From contig NZ_JACYTR010000001.1 in the NCBI RefSeq assembly GCF_014841215.1, positions 124,001 through 188,000 of the forward strand: 64,000 nt of DNA, read 5' to 3'. The DNA comes from Pseudomarimonas arenosa (GTDB lineage: Bacteria; Pseudomonadota; Gammaproteobacteria; Xanthomonadales; Xanthomonadaceae). Below, one piece after another: positions 54,318-62,459 of this stretch. Position numbers and translations under genes: made by a program. Within the stretch, counting starts at the first letter, position 1, and each line of letters begins with the position of its first letter. A model generated the notes under the pieces. The model saw only the letters and a program-made list of their open reading frames with translations, did no database searches and was not told where the DNA came from.

Positions 54318-54342
54318 CGCGAGCTCAGCCGCGAACGCCTAC

Positions 54343-54404
54343 TTAACATATTGATTATTCTTTGCACTATCCGCACGACCCCATAGGGTGCGGCTTGCCG
54401 CACC
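54343..54404. repeat. Single REP-like palindromic element
   Basis: TTAACAT (54343-54349) is followed 37 bases later by ggtgcgg-cttg-ccgcacc (54387-54404), the same hairpin and companion motif as in the 10612-10880 cluster. It lies between convergent genes (esterase and ADOP permease). Confidence 0.75.
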
Positions 54405-54424
54405 GGGCGAGGCTTGGCCGGCCC

Positions 54425-57136
54425 TCAACTCCCGCGCAAACTCACCGCTGGATCGACGCGCAGGGCCTGCCAGGCCGGGGCGATGGTGGCAAGCACGGCG
54501 GCACTGATCAGCAGTAGCACCACCGCCAGCAGGGTGAGCGGATCGAAGGCGGTGACTTCGAACAGCAGGCTTTGCAGGGCGCGGCCGAGCGGCAAGGCGG
54601 CCAGCAGGCCGAGCACGAAACCGGCGGCCAGCAGGCCGGCGACATGGCGACCGACCAACCACAGCAGCTTGGCTGGGGGCGCACCCAGCGCCATGCGCAG
54701 GCCGTATTCGCGGCGGCGTTGCTCGACGGTGTAAGCCAATACGCCGAATACGCCGATCATCGCCAGCACCAGCACCAGGGCGGCGAAGCTGCCGACCAGC
54801 ACGGCACGGAAGCGGTGACGGGCGGTGCCCTCACTGGCGATGTTTTCCAGCGTGTTGACCTCGCGCAAGCTGACCAGTTGCTCGGTGTCGATGCGGCGCA
54901 CGGCATCGAACACCGGCGGCGCCAGCCAGCCCGCCTCGCCGGAATGCGGACGCACCAGCAGATAGATATCGCCGACCGGGCTTTGTCGCAGCGGCACATA
55001 GAGCTGTACGAAGTCCTCCCGTTCGTCCGCTCGCGCCTTGACCTGGCCGGCCACCCCGATCACCTCACGCAGCACCTGTGGCGCATCCGCCGCGGACGAG
55101 GTCTGCACCGCGATCCGTCGACCAAGCACACTGTTAAGATCGGCGCCGGACGAGAAGTGCTTGCGCGCAAAGGCCTCGCTGATCACGGCGACCTGCGACG
55201 CCTGGGCATCGTCGCGGCGATCGAACCCGCGACCGGCCAGGATTGGCACCTCCACCGTATCGAAATAGCCCTCGCTCACGATCTGGTAGTCGGCCGTGGG
55301 CCGCGCCTGCGGGTCGGTCGCCTGCCCGCCTTCCACACTGAAGAAGGCATCACCGAAGCTGGAAGCGCCCATCGGCAAAGTGGTGGCCCAGGCCGCATTG
55401 CGCACAGCGGGCACTTCGCGTACCTCGCGACTTACCTCATCGTAAAAACGCAGTATGTCGGCATCGGTGGGATAGCGGCTGCCAAGGGGATCGACCATCA
55501 GGGTCAGCACATTGCTGGCGGCATAGCCGCGCTCGACGCTATCCAGCGCCATCAGGGAGCGCAGCAGCAGACCACCGGCGACCAGCAGGGCCACCGCGAT
55601 CGCCACCTGGCCGATCACCAGGGCACCGCGCAGGCGACCGCCGCCGCTGACCAGGCCGCGACCCTCGGCGCCGATTGCCTGCACTGGCGCCGCCTGGCCG
55701 GCCTGCCAGGCCGGTGCCAGGCCGAACAGCAAGCCGGTACCCAAGGCGACCAGCAGACAAAACCCCACCAGGCGCCCGTCCACCTGCAGTTCCACCGCCC
55801 GTGGTAACAAATCCTGCGGCAACAGCGAGGGCGCAACGTTCAATATTGCGGCCCCCAGCAATAGTCCGAGGGCGCCACCGAGCGCCGCAAGCAGCACACT
55901 CTCGGTCAGTAACTGCCGCATCACCCGGCCACGCGAGGCGCCTAGCGCGGCGCGAATCGCCAGCTCACGCGAGCGCGCACTGGCCCGGGCCAACAGCAGG
56001 TTGGCGATATTGGCGCAGCAGACCAATAACACCAAGCCGACCACCGCCAGGAATAACATCGAGGTTCGCCGCAGGTCGCCACCGACCAGGGCCGAGTGCA
56101 AGGACTCGACATGCACGCTGCGGCCGCGATTGGTATCTGGATACTGCTGGGCCAGTCCGGCGGCCACGCTGTCGAGGTCGGCACGGGCTGCTTCGATCTC
56201 CACACCGGGTTTCATCCGCGCGACCACGTTGAGCACATACGCCCCACGCGCGCGTGGCGGGATGTTGGATAGCGAAACCAGTGCCCAGACATCACTACGC
56301 CCGATCAAGGTGGCCGCCTGCGGCATCACGCCGAGCACGGTAAAAGGCTTGCCGTCCAGGCTCAGACTACGGCCGATGACCTGCGGGTCGGCGCCGAACC
56401 GGCTGCGCCAGAACGACTCGCTCAGTACCACCACATCGGCATTGCTGCGATCGTCTTCCAACGTGAAGCCCCGTCCTTGCAGCGCCTGCAGACCGAGCGC
56501 CGAAAACACCCCGGCGCTGACCCACTGCCGGGCGACATTCTCACCACCGCGCTCGCTGCTCATCACCATGCTGGCAACATTGGGCAGGTAGCCACCCACC
56601 GCTTCCAGGGTGCTGCTCTGCCCGGCCCAGTCGCGCATATTCAGCGGCGAAACATTGCTGCGCGGCGCGGCTTCGGTGCGCTCGGCCAGGAACAGCGCCC
56701 GCTCCGGCTCGGGCAAGGGCAAGGGGCGCAACACCGTGGCGTCGACCAGGGCGAAGATCGCTGCATTGGCTCCGATACCGAGCGCCAAGGTAAGTATCGC
56801 CACCAGAGCAAACCCAGGCTGTCGCCGCAGGGCGAACAGGGCGTAACGCAGATCGTGAAAGATGTCCTGCCACCAGGCCCGCGCCGCCGGCACCAGCTCG
56901 GGCGCCTGCGGCTGCCGCGCCTGACGCAGCTCCTGCAAGCGCTCGGGCAATTCTGCCGCGTCGGCCTCCTGCCGCACCTGGCGCTCGGCCTCAGCCGGTT
57001 CCAGGCCCTCGGCACATAGCTCGTCGAAGCGCGCATCGAGGTGTTGTGAGAGCTCCTCCAACATCTCGGCATAGCGCTCTGGCCGCAGCCGCAGTGCGCC
57101 CAATCGGGCGCTTAACACGGCTTTCCAATCAGGCAT
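54425..57136 (-). CDS. ADOP-type ABC transporter permease (MacB/FtsX-like, duplicated)
   Basis: The 903-residue inner-membrane protein has an N-terminal cytoplasmic prefix (MLEELSQHLDARFDELCAEGLEPAEAERQ). Then come two MacB-periplasmic-core/FtsX units, each with a helix, a large periplasmic domain and three membrane helices. Examples are FALVAILTLALGIGANAAIFALVDATVLRPLP and later LVGSFAALVLVLAMIGVFGVLAYTVEQRRREYGLRMALG. The family, called acidobacterial duplicated orphan permeases, usually lacks a neighbouring ATPase, as here, and is often controlled by a PadR regulator, which overlaps its start by eight bases. The substrate is unknown. Confidence 0.9.
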   Translation of the reverse strand: MPDWKAVLSARLGALRLRPERYAEMLEELSQHLDARFDELCAEGLEPAEAERQVRQEADAAELPERLQELRQARQPQAPELVPAARAWWQDIFHDLRYALFALRRQPGFALVAILTLALGIGANAAIFALVDATVLRPLPLPEPERALFLAERTEAAPRSNVSPLNMRDWAGQSSTLEAVGGYLPNVASMVMSSERGGENVARQWVSAGVFSALGLQALQGRGFTLEDDRSNADVVVLSESFWRSRFGADPQVIGRSLSLDGKPFTVLGVMPQAATLIGRSDVWALVSLSNIPPRARGAYVLNVVARMKPGVEIEAARADLDSVAAGLAQQYPDTNRGRSVHVESLHSALVGGDLRRTSMLFLAVVGLVLLVCCANIANLLLARASARSRELAIRAALGASRGRVMRQLLTESVLLAALGGALGLLLGAAILNVAPSLLPQDLLPRAVELQVDGRLVGFCLLVALGTGLLFGLAPAWQAGQAAPVQAIGAEGRGLVSGGGRLRGALVIGQVAIAVALLVAGGLLLRSLMALDSVERGYAASNVLTLMVDPLGSRYPTDADILRFYDEVSREVREVPAVRNAAWATTLPMGASSFGDAFFSVEGGQATDPQARPTADYQIVSEGYFDTVEVPILAGRGFDRRDDAQASQVAVISEAFARKHFSSGADLNSVLGRRIAVQTSSAADAPQVLREVIGVAGQVKARADEREDFVQLYVPLRQSPVGDIYLLVRPHSGEAGWLAPPVFDAVRRIDTEQLVSLREVNTLENIASEGTARHRFRAVLVGSFAALVLVLAMIGVFGVLAYTVEQRRREYGLRMALGAPPAKLLWLVGRHVAGLLAAGFVLGLLAALPLGRALQSLLFEVTAFDPLTLLAVVLLLISAAVLATIAPAWQALRVDPAVSLRGS

Positions 57137-57482
57137 GTTGCTCTCCGGTAATCAGGTCCATCGCCTCGACAAAACTGCGCCAGGTGTCACGCTGCCGGGC
57201 CAACACCTGCTTGCCCAAGGGCGTCAGCTCATAGAATCGCCGCCGCCGCTCGCCCGGCTTTTCCACCCAGCGACCATGCAACCAGCCACGCTCCTCCAGC
57301 CGATACAGCAAGGGATAGAGCGAGGCGATATGAAAACTTAGCCGGCCACCGGAGCGCTGTTCGATCAGCTTGCTGATCTCATAGCCATGGCGGGCGCGGC
57401 CCTCGACGATCGAAAGGACGATCAACTCGGCCGAGCCCTTCTTCATCTCACGGTCGAGCAGGCGGGCATCGATATCTGTCAT
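57129..57482 (-). CDS. PadR-family transcriptional regulator
   Basis: The 117-residue protein (ATG 57482) has the PadR winged helix: EMKKGSAELIVLSIVEGRARHGYEISKLIEQRSGG, LSFHIASLYPLLYRLEERGWLHGRWVEK and RRRRFYELTPLGKQVL. PadR proteins are dimeric repressors released by small ligands. It precedes the ADOP permease with an eight-base overlap, so the two form an operon and it likely regulates that permease and itself. A TTG seven codons upstream is a weaker start. Confidence 0.93.
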   Translation of the reverse strand: MTDIDARLLDREMKKGSAELIVLSIVEGRARHGYEISKLIEQRSGGRLSFHIASLYPLLYRLEERGWLHGRWVEKPGERRRRFYELTPLGKQVLARQRDTWRSFVEAMDLITGEQHA

Positions 57483-57540
57483 AGCCACATATGGTAATGG
57501 CAAACCTTAGGGCTCCATGTGCCGGAGGTCATGGGTGACT

Positions 57541-57804
57541 GCCCAAGCACCGCCTGAAGCCATGCATGAGCGGGTCGAAGCGAAAGTGTTGCCGCTGTTC
57601 TCCGGCTGAGTTCTGGCCTTCGACCTCGCAGCGACGCAGCCCTACATCAACCTGGCATCAAAGGCCAGATCGAATGGGCAGATCATCACCTTGCCTGACG
57701 CCTACATCGCGGCAATTGCCCTGGCTCATGGCATGGCGGTTGCCATACGCGACGAGGCACCCTTCAAGACCGCAGGTGTCACGGATATCAATCCCTGGTC
57801 GTAG
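57541..57804 (+). pseudogene. Remnant of a VapC/FitB-type PIN-domain toxin gene
   Basis: In the frame starting at 57541 the plus strand reads PPEAMHERVEAKVLPLFSG, a TGA stop (57604-57606), then VLAFDLAATQPYINLASKA, QIITLPDAYIAAIALAHGMA and VAIRDEAPFKTAGVTDINPW before a TAG at 57802. This is the C-terminal two-thirds of a FitB/VapC PIN RNase: the acidic DAYIAAIA and the rD..pF..aGv..inPW ending are characteristic. The stop replaces the usual Arg codon of the xxRVLxFD segment (CGA to TGA). The N-terminal catalytic part and the antitoxin gene are missing. It cannot encode an active toxin. Confidence 0.8.
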
Positions 57805-58002
57805 CTCGGTACAACCATCCATCCGCTGAGCACATTGTTTGTCCAACCTCGGCATTGTCGTCCGAGCGTTTGGCTGCGCGCGATCCACACTTGCTCCACA
57901 TTTGGCCACTAGCCTTCCCATCGTTCCGGGCCAACTCGCTCATTCATGGCCCGACAGCAGAACGTCCCGTCAAGGGCGCATCGGCTCACACTGGGAAGAC
58001 TC

Positions 58003-61000
58003 ATGACCCGCAAGACTCAGACACTGCAGTCCTTGATCGTCACCGCGCTCGCGCTATTGGGGGCGCAATCGGCTTCAGCCTTTAGTGCTGGCGATGCCTG
58101 CGTCTCGCCTTATGTGATTGCCGACGGCGACGTCAGCTCACTGCGCGCAGCGATGCTGTGCGCCAATACCGACGGCAGCGACAGCGTGGTCGAGCTGGCG
58201 ACCAACGGCCTGTACCTGTTCTCTGAAGCCGATCCCGACGACTCGTCGCGCGCCTTGCGTAGCGTAGGAACCGACGGCCTGTTCACCCTGCGCGGAAACG
58301 GTGCCACGCTACAGCGTGATTCGGCGGCGTCGGCAATCTTTGGCATTCTCGACCTCGGACAGTACTCAACTGCCGAGCTTTACGAAGTGACGCTGTCCGG
58401 CGGTTCGGTCGATGGCGGATCCCCCGGCGGTGGCCTGCGCGTGCGTGGTAGTGCACAAGCCACCTCGATTCGGGTGCTCGACAATATCTCGGCCGGCCGC
58501 GGCGGCGGCATTGCCGTCAGCAACAACGGCACCCTGGTGTTAAGCGACAGCACGGTGTCAGGCAATAGCGCAAGCGGCAATGGCGGCGGCATTCGCGTTG
58601 ATGGCGGCAGCGCGCTGTGGCTGATCCGCTCGACGCTGCAGGGAAATTCCGTCACCGGCTCCGGTCACGGCGGCGGCATCCAGAGCCAGGGCCTTACCCG
58701 CATTCTGAACTCGACCATCATCGAGAACGTCGTTGTCGAGGCCGGCGGTCGCGGTGGCGGCATCGAGCTGAACACGGGCGGTGACCTGACCATGGTCAAC
58801 TCGACCCTGGTCGACAACGCATCGCCTGCCGCTGGCGAGCAGTTACGGCAAAGTGGCGGCCTGGCCCGTGTCTACAATTCCATCCTTGGCGAGCGCGTGG
58901 CCGACACGGTGGAAGACTGTGCTCTGGCAACCCCGCCGAACAACACCCTGGTGTTCGACGGCAGCTGTGACGCGACGCTCTCCGGCGCCATCAGCTTCCT
59001 ATCGCCTGGCGTCGGCGGCAACGGCACGCTGTTCCTACCCTTGGATAGCAGTGCGACCAGTGCGATGGGTATCGCTGATGAGGACTGGCTCGACGAGCGC
59101 GTGCTCAACGTCGACCTCAATGGCGACGGCGACGACGACGACGTCTTCAGCACCGACATCGACCAGTCGGGCAAGCCACGCACGGTCGATCCCGGCATCG
59201 ACCTGGGCGCCGCCGAGTACGTCTGCGGCATCGGTAGCACCTACCATCCTGCCAGCCCCGCTGAACTGATCACCGCCTTGGACTGTGCCAACGCTGACGG
59301 CTCTGACAGCACGCTGGAACTGGTCAGCGAAAGCTACACGCTCAGCAGCACGAACAATACCGACGGCGGCATGGGCGGCAACGGTTTGCCGCGCATCGTC
59401 GACGACGGCGACCTCAGCATCAATGGGCATCAGGCCAGCATCGGCCGCGATCCGGCAGCGGAGGACGACTTTCGCCTACTGTTTGTCGACACTGAATTCG
59501 ACAGCGTAGTGCTCAACGACGTCGCCGTCGAAGGCGGCCAGCTGACCGGTAGCAGCCACCGCGGCGGCGGCATTCTCAATCGCGGCAATCTGCAGCTGCA
59601 CCGCTCGGTGGTGCGCGGCAACAGTACGCGCGGCTTTGCCGCACGCGGCGGCGGCATCCAGAACGAGGGCAACCTGCTGCTCAGCCGCAGCCTGATCGAC
59701 CTTAACGCGACGTTCGACGACGGCGCAGCAGGGGCGGGGCTGAACAACGAAAGCAGCGGAAGAGCCATCCTGGTGAACAGTACGGTGACCCGCAATATCG
59801 TCGCCAGCAGTACGGCGGGCGGCATACGCTCGGCCGGTGGGGAAACCTTGCTGGTGCTGGTCAACAGCACCATTGCCTACAACGAAACCGATGGCTATGC
59901 GAACGAGATCTCGGTATTCGACGGTACTGTGGAGTCCTACAACACCCTGGTCGCCACTGCAGATGGTACCGCCTGCGAGGGCGGCGGCGCCTTGAGCTAC
60001 CTGGTCGAGAACGGCATGGCCAGCGATGCCAGCTGCGGCGCAACGTTTACTCTCGACCCGCAACTCGCGGCACTCGATCAGAGCGGCTTCGTGGCGTACT
60101 ACCCGCTTTCTGGCGCCAATGTCGACAGCGTCGACAACGGTCGCAGTCAGTGGCTCGCAGAGCCGGTGCTCGGCCACGACCTTAACGGCGATGGTGACAG
60201 CGTTGACGATCTCAGCGGCGCAACCGACCAAGGCGGCGAGGGCCGCGTGCTGTGCACCGAGGTCGATCTGGGCGCCGCGGAGTACCAGGGCTGCGACCGT
60301 ACCTACACCGTGGGCGGCACCCTGAGTGGGCTTGCCGACGGCAACAGCGTGAACCTGGCACTCAACGGCATCATGGCGGTCGAGTTCAGCGCCAATGGCA
60401 CGTTCACTTTCCCCGGCGCGATCGGCTACGGTGGCAGCTATTTCGTATCGGTGGACGCCCAGCCCACGACGCCGAATCAGACTTGCACGGTCAGCCAAGG
60501 AAGTGGCCGCATCGCCGCATCGAATGTGAGCAATGTGCTCATCACCTGCATAACCAATCAATACAGCATCGGCGGTACGGTGAGCGGGCTGGCCTCCGGC
60601 ACCAGCGTGGTGCTGCAGAACAACGGCGGCGACGACCTCACGATCACCGCCAATGGCAGTTTCAGCTTTGCCACGCCAATCAGTGATGAAAGCAGCTACG
60701 CGGTGACGCTGACGCAGCAGCCCAGCGACCCGCAGCAGCACTGCACGGTCAGCAACGGTGATGGCCTGCTGTCGGGGACGGCCGTCACCGATGTCACCGT
60801 CACCTGTGTGAGCCTGTACACCGTTGGTGGCACACTCAGTGGCCTCAATGCCGGTAGCAGTGTCGTGCTGCAGAACAATGACGGCGATGACCTCACCCTG
60901 AGCGCTAACGGCGCGTTTGTCTTTCCGACCGCGCTTGAGGATGGCGCCAGCTTCGCGGTGACGGTGCTGCAGCAACCCACTGGCCCCAGCCAGATCTGCA

Positions 61001-61740
61001 CGGTCACCGACGGCGACGGCACGCTCATGGGCGCCGCGGTCTCCGACATCACCATTGATTGCGCCACCCAGCAATTCAGCATCGGTGGCAGCGTCGTCGG
61101 CCTGGCCGATGGCAGCAGCCTGGTGTTGCGCAACAACGGCGGCGACGACCTAAGCATCAACGCCAATGGCGCCTTCGTGTTCAACACACCGTTGAACGAT
61201 GGCAGCAGCTACAGCGTGACGGTGGCGCAACAGCCGAACCAACCACCGCAGCAGTGCACGGTCAGCGATGGCAACGGCGTGCTGTCGGGCGCCGCAGTCA
61301 GCGGCATCATCGTCAGCTGCAGTGTCAACGGGGTGGACCTGATCGCCAGCATCAGCGATGGCGTGGAAACCCTCGATGGCTCACCCAGCTTGACCTACAC
61401 CATTGTGATTGCCAATCAGGGCCCATCGGATGTTGAAGGCGCCGAGGTTCAAAGCGCGTTATCCGGCGCATTGAGCAATGCGACCTGGACCTGCAGCGCC
61501 GAGCCGGATGCGGCTTGCCCCGCATCCGGCAGCGGCGATATCGACACCCGCATCGATCTCGCCGCCGGCACTCAGGTCACCTTCACCCTCAGCGCCGAGC
61601 TACCCGCTGGCTTTGTCGGGGTGGTGGAAACTGGCGTTGCGGTGCTGCCGCCCTCGGATCGGGTCGAGATTAATGCAGCTGACAACAGCGCCACCGATCG
61701 CTCCGCCAGCGGGCGCGTGTTTGGCAGCGGATTCGAGTAG
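58003..61740 (+). CDS. Giant secreted beta-helix / Cys-repeat / DUF11 protein, C-terminal FGSGFE
   Basis: The ATG at 58003 gives 1245 residues with a signal peptide (LIVTALALLGAQSASAF). Residues about 30-760 are two parallel beta-helix (choice-of-anchor Q-like) regions. They contain repeated short coils such as GGGIAVSNNGTLVLSDSTVSGNSA and GGGIQSQGLTRILNSTIIENV, and calcium-type DLNGDGDDDDVFSTDIDQSG. Four repeats of about 85 residues follow (YTVGGTLSGL ... CTV ... TC). A DUF11-like domain comes next (TYTIVIANQGPSDVEGAEV ... TWTCSAEP). The protein ends SGRVFGSGFE. It is an exported surface or matrix protein, perhaps polysaccharide-binding or adhesive. Confidence 0.87.
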   Translation: MTRKTQTLQSLIVTALALLGAQSASAFSAGDACVSPYVIADGDVSSLRAAMLCANTDGSDSVVELATNGLYLFSEADPDDSSRALRSVGTDGLFTLRGNGATLQRDSAASAIFGILDLGQYSTAELYEVTLSGGSVDGGSPGGGLRVRGSAQATSIRVLDNISAGRGGGIAVSNNGTLVLSDSTVSGNSASGNGGGIRVDGGSALWLIRSTLQGNSVTGSGHGGGIQSQGLTRILNSTIIENVVVEAGGRGGGIELNTGGDLTMVNSTLVDNASPAAGEQLRQSGGLARVYNSILGERVADTVEDCALATPPNNTLVFDGSCDATLSGAISFLSPGVGGNGTLFLPLDSSATSAMGIADEDWLDERVLNVDLNGDGDDDDVFSTDIDQSGKPRTVDPGIDLGAAEYVCGIGSTYHPASPAELITALDCANADGSDSTLELVSESYTLSSTNNTDGGMGGNGLPRIVDDGDLSINGHQASIGRDPAAEDDFRLLFVDTEFDSVVLNDVAVEGGQLTGSSHRGGGILNRGNLQLHRSVVRGNSTRGFAARGGGIQNEGNLLLSRSLIDLNATFDDGAAGAGLNNESSGRAILVNSTVTRNIVASSTAGGIRSAGGETLLVLVNSTIAYNETDGYANEISVFDGTVESYNTLVATADGTACEGGGALSYLVENGMASDASCGATFTLDPQLAALDQSGFVAYYPLSGANVDSVDNGRSQWLAEPVLGHDLNGDGDSVDDLSGATDQGGEGRVLCTEVDLGAAEYQGCDRTYTVGGTLSGLADGNSVNLALNGIMAVEFSANGTFTFPGAIGYGGSYFVSVDAQPTTPNQTCTVSQGSGRIAASNVSNVLITCITNQYSIGGTVSGLASGTSVVLQNNGGDDLTITANGSFSFATPISDESSYAVTLTQQPSDPQQHCTVSNGDGLLSGTAVTDVTVTCVSLYTVGGTLSGLNAGSSVVLQNNDGDDLTLSANGAFVFPTALEDGASFAVTVLQQPTGPSQICTVTDGDGTLMGAAVSDITIDCATQQFSIGGSVVGLADGSSLVLRNNGGDDLSINANGAFVFNTPLNDGSSYSVTVAQQPNQPPQQCTVSDGNGVLSGAAVSGIIVSCSVNGVDLIASISDGVETLDGSPSLTYTIVIANQGPSDVEGAEVQSALSGALSNATWTCSAEPDAACPASGSGDIDTRIDLAAGTQVTFTLSAELPAGFVGVVETGVAVLPPSDRVEINAADNSATDRSASGRVFGSGFE
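60304..61329 (+). repeat. Four tandem ~85-residue Cys-pair repeats inside the giant protein gene
   Basis: Repeat units start at about 60304, 60562, 60817 and 61075 (258, 255, 258 and 255 bases). Each reads [YF]-[ST]-[VI]-GG-[TS]-[LV]-x-GL ... NGxFxF ... QQPxxPxQxCTVxxGxG ... C and contains two cysteines near its end, probably one disulfide per repeat. The first unit is the most diverged; units two to four share the word VLQNNGGDDL or a close variant. Confidence 0.88.
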
Positions 61741-61777
61741 AGACCGCTGCGGTACATAGGCTGCGGCTTGGCGGCCC

Positions 61778-61826
61778 TTTACGTTTATCCATAACGACGT
61801 TATTCTCTCGGCCATAACACCGTTAT
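61778..61826 (+). promoter_or_regulatory. TetR-gene promoter with two ATAAC-N3-GTTAT operators
   Basis: The -35 TTTACG (61778-61783) and -10 TATTCT (61801-61806) are separated by 17 bp. Palindrome 1, ATAAC-gac-GTTAT (61791-61803), lies in the spacer and overlaps the -10. Palindrome 2, ATAAC-acc-GTTAT (61814-61826), extended to gccataac...gttatggc, covers the region just after the expected transcription start near 61813. The half-sites are identical and the two operators are 23 bp apart centre to centre. This layout fits autorepression by the TetR-family product starting at 61836. Confidence 0.8.
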
Positions 61827-61835
61827 GGCCGATCC

Positions 61836-62459
61836 ATGTCCGTTCCCCGCCCGCCCAGTACCGACCCCGCCGCCACCCGCCGCGCCATCCTCGATCAGGC
61901 CAGCGCCCTGCTGGCGGAGTCCGGCCCGGATGCCTTGTCGATGCGCCGGTTGTCGCAGCGAATTGGCGCCTCGACGATAGTTCTGTACACCCATTTCCGC
62001 GATAAACAGGCGATTCTCAACGAGCTCTATGTCGAGGGATTCGAGCGTTTGCGCGATGACCTGCGTCGGGTGCCTGAACATGCCGATCCACTGCAGTATG
62101 TGATGGATCTGGGCCGCGCCTATCGAAGATCGGCGGTGGACAATCCCACCTATTACCAGCTGATGTTCAGCCGCTGCGTGCCCGGTTTCGATCCCTCGCC
62201 TAGCAGTCGCGAGGTCAGCAAGCAGGCGTTCGGCATTCTGCGCAGCGGTGTGCAGCGCTGCATGGATGCGGGGGTGACGCCTGCCGGGGATGCAGCGGAA
62301 GTCGCGCATACCTTGTGGGGCACCTTGCATGGATTGATCAGCCTGGAGCTGTTTGGTTATCTGCCGCCGCAGGTCTGCGGTGAGGCACGCCTGGAACATG
62401 CCTTGCGGGTGATGCGTGATGGCCTGTGTCATCCAACCACTCAGGAAACCTCAAGATGA
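61836..62459 (+). CDS. TetR/AcrR-family transcriptional repressor
   Basis: The 207-residue protein has the TetR DNA-binding domain at residues about 12-58: RRAILDQASALLAESGPDALSMRRLSQRIGASTIVLYTHFRDKQAILNELY. A ligand domain of the WHG type follows, with the segment HTLWGTLHGLISLELFGYL. It begins ten bases after the second ATAAC-N3-GTTAT operator and probably represses its own promoter. Its stop overlaps the start of the FAD-dependent oxidoreductase gene (ATGA), so repressor and enzyme are made from one transcript. The inducer may be a substrate of that enzyme. Confidence 0.93.
   Translation: MSVPRPPSTDPAATRRAILDQASALLAESGPDALSMRRLSQRIGASTIVLYTHFRDKQAILNELYVEGFERLRDDLRRVPEHADPLQYVMDLGRAYRRSAVDNPTYYQLMFSRCVPGFDPSPSSREVSKQAFGILRSGVQRCMDAGVTPAGDAAEVAHTLWGTLHGLISLELFGYLPPQVCGEARLEHALRVMRDGLCHPTTQETSR

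Noticed and set aside
57566-57829. 87-codon plus-strand frame after the PadR gene
   Set aside because: Its product has no domain. The adjacent frame with one stop matches a PIN-domain toxin, so this frame is a shadow of the vapC remnant.
59476-61074. Minus-strand frame of 532 codons inside the giant repeat protein gene
   Set aside because: Antisense shadow of a GC-rich coding region, lacking a start signal or recognisable domain.
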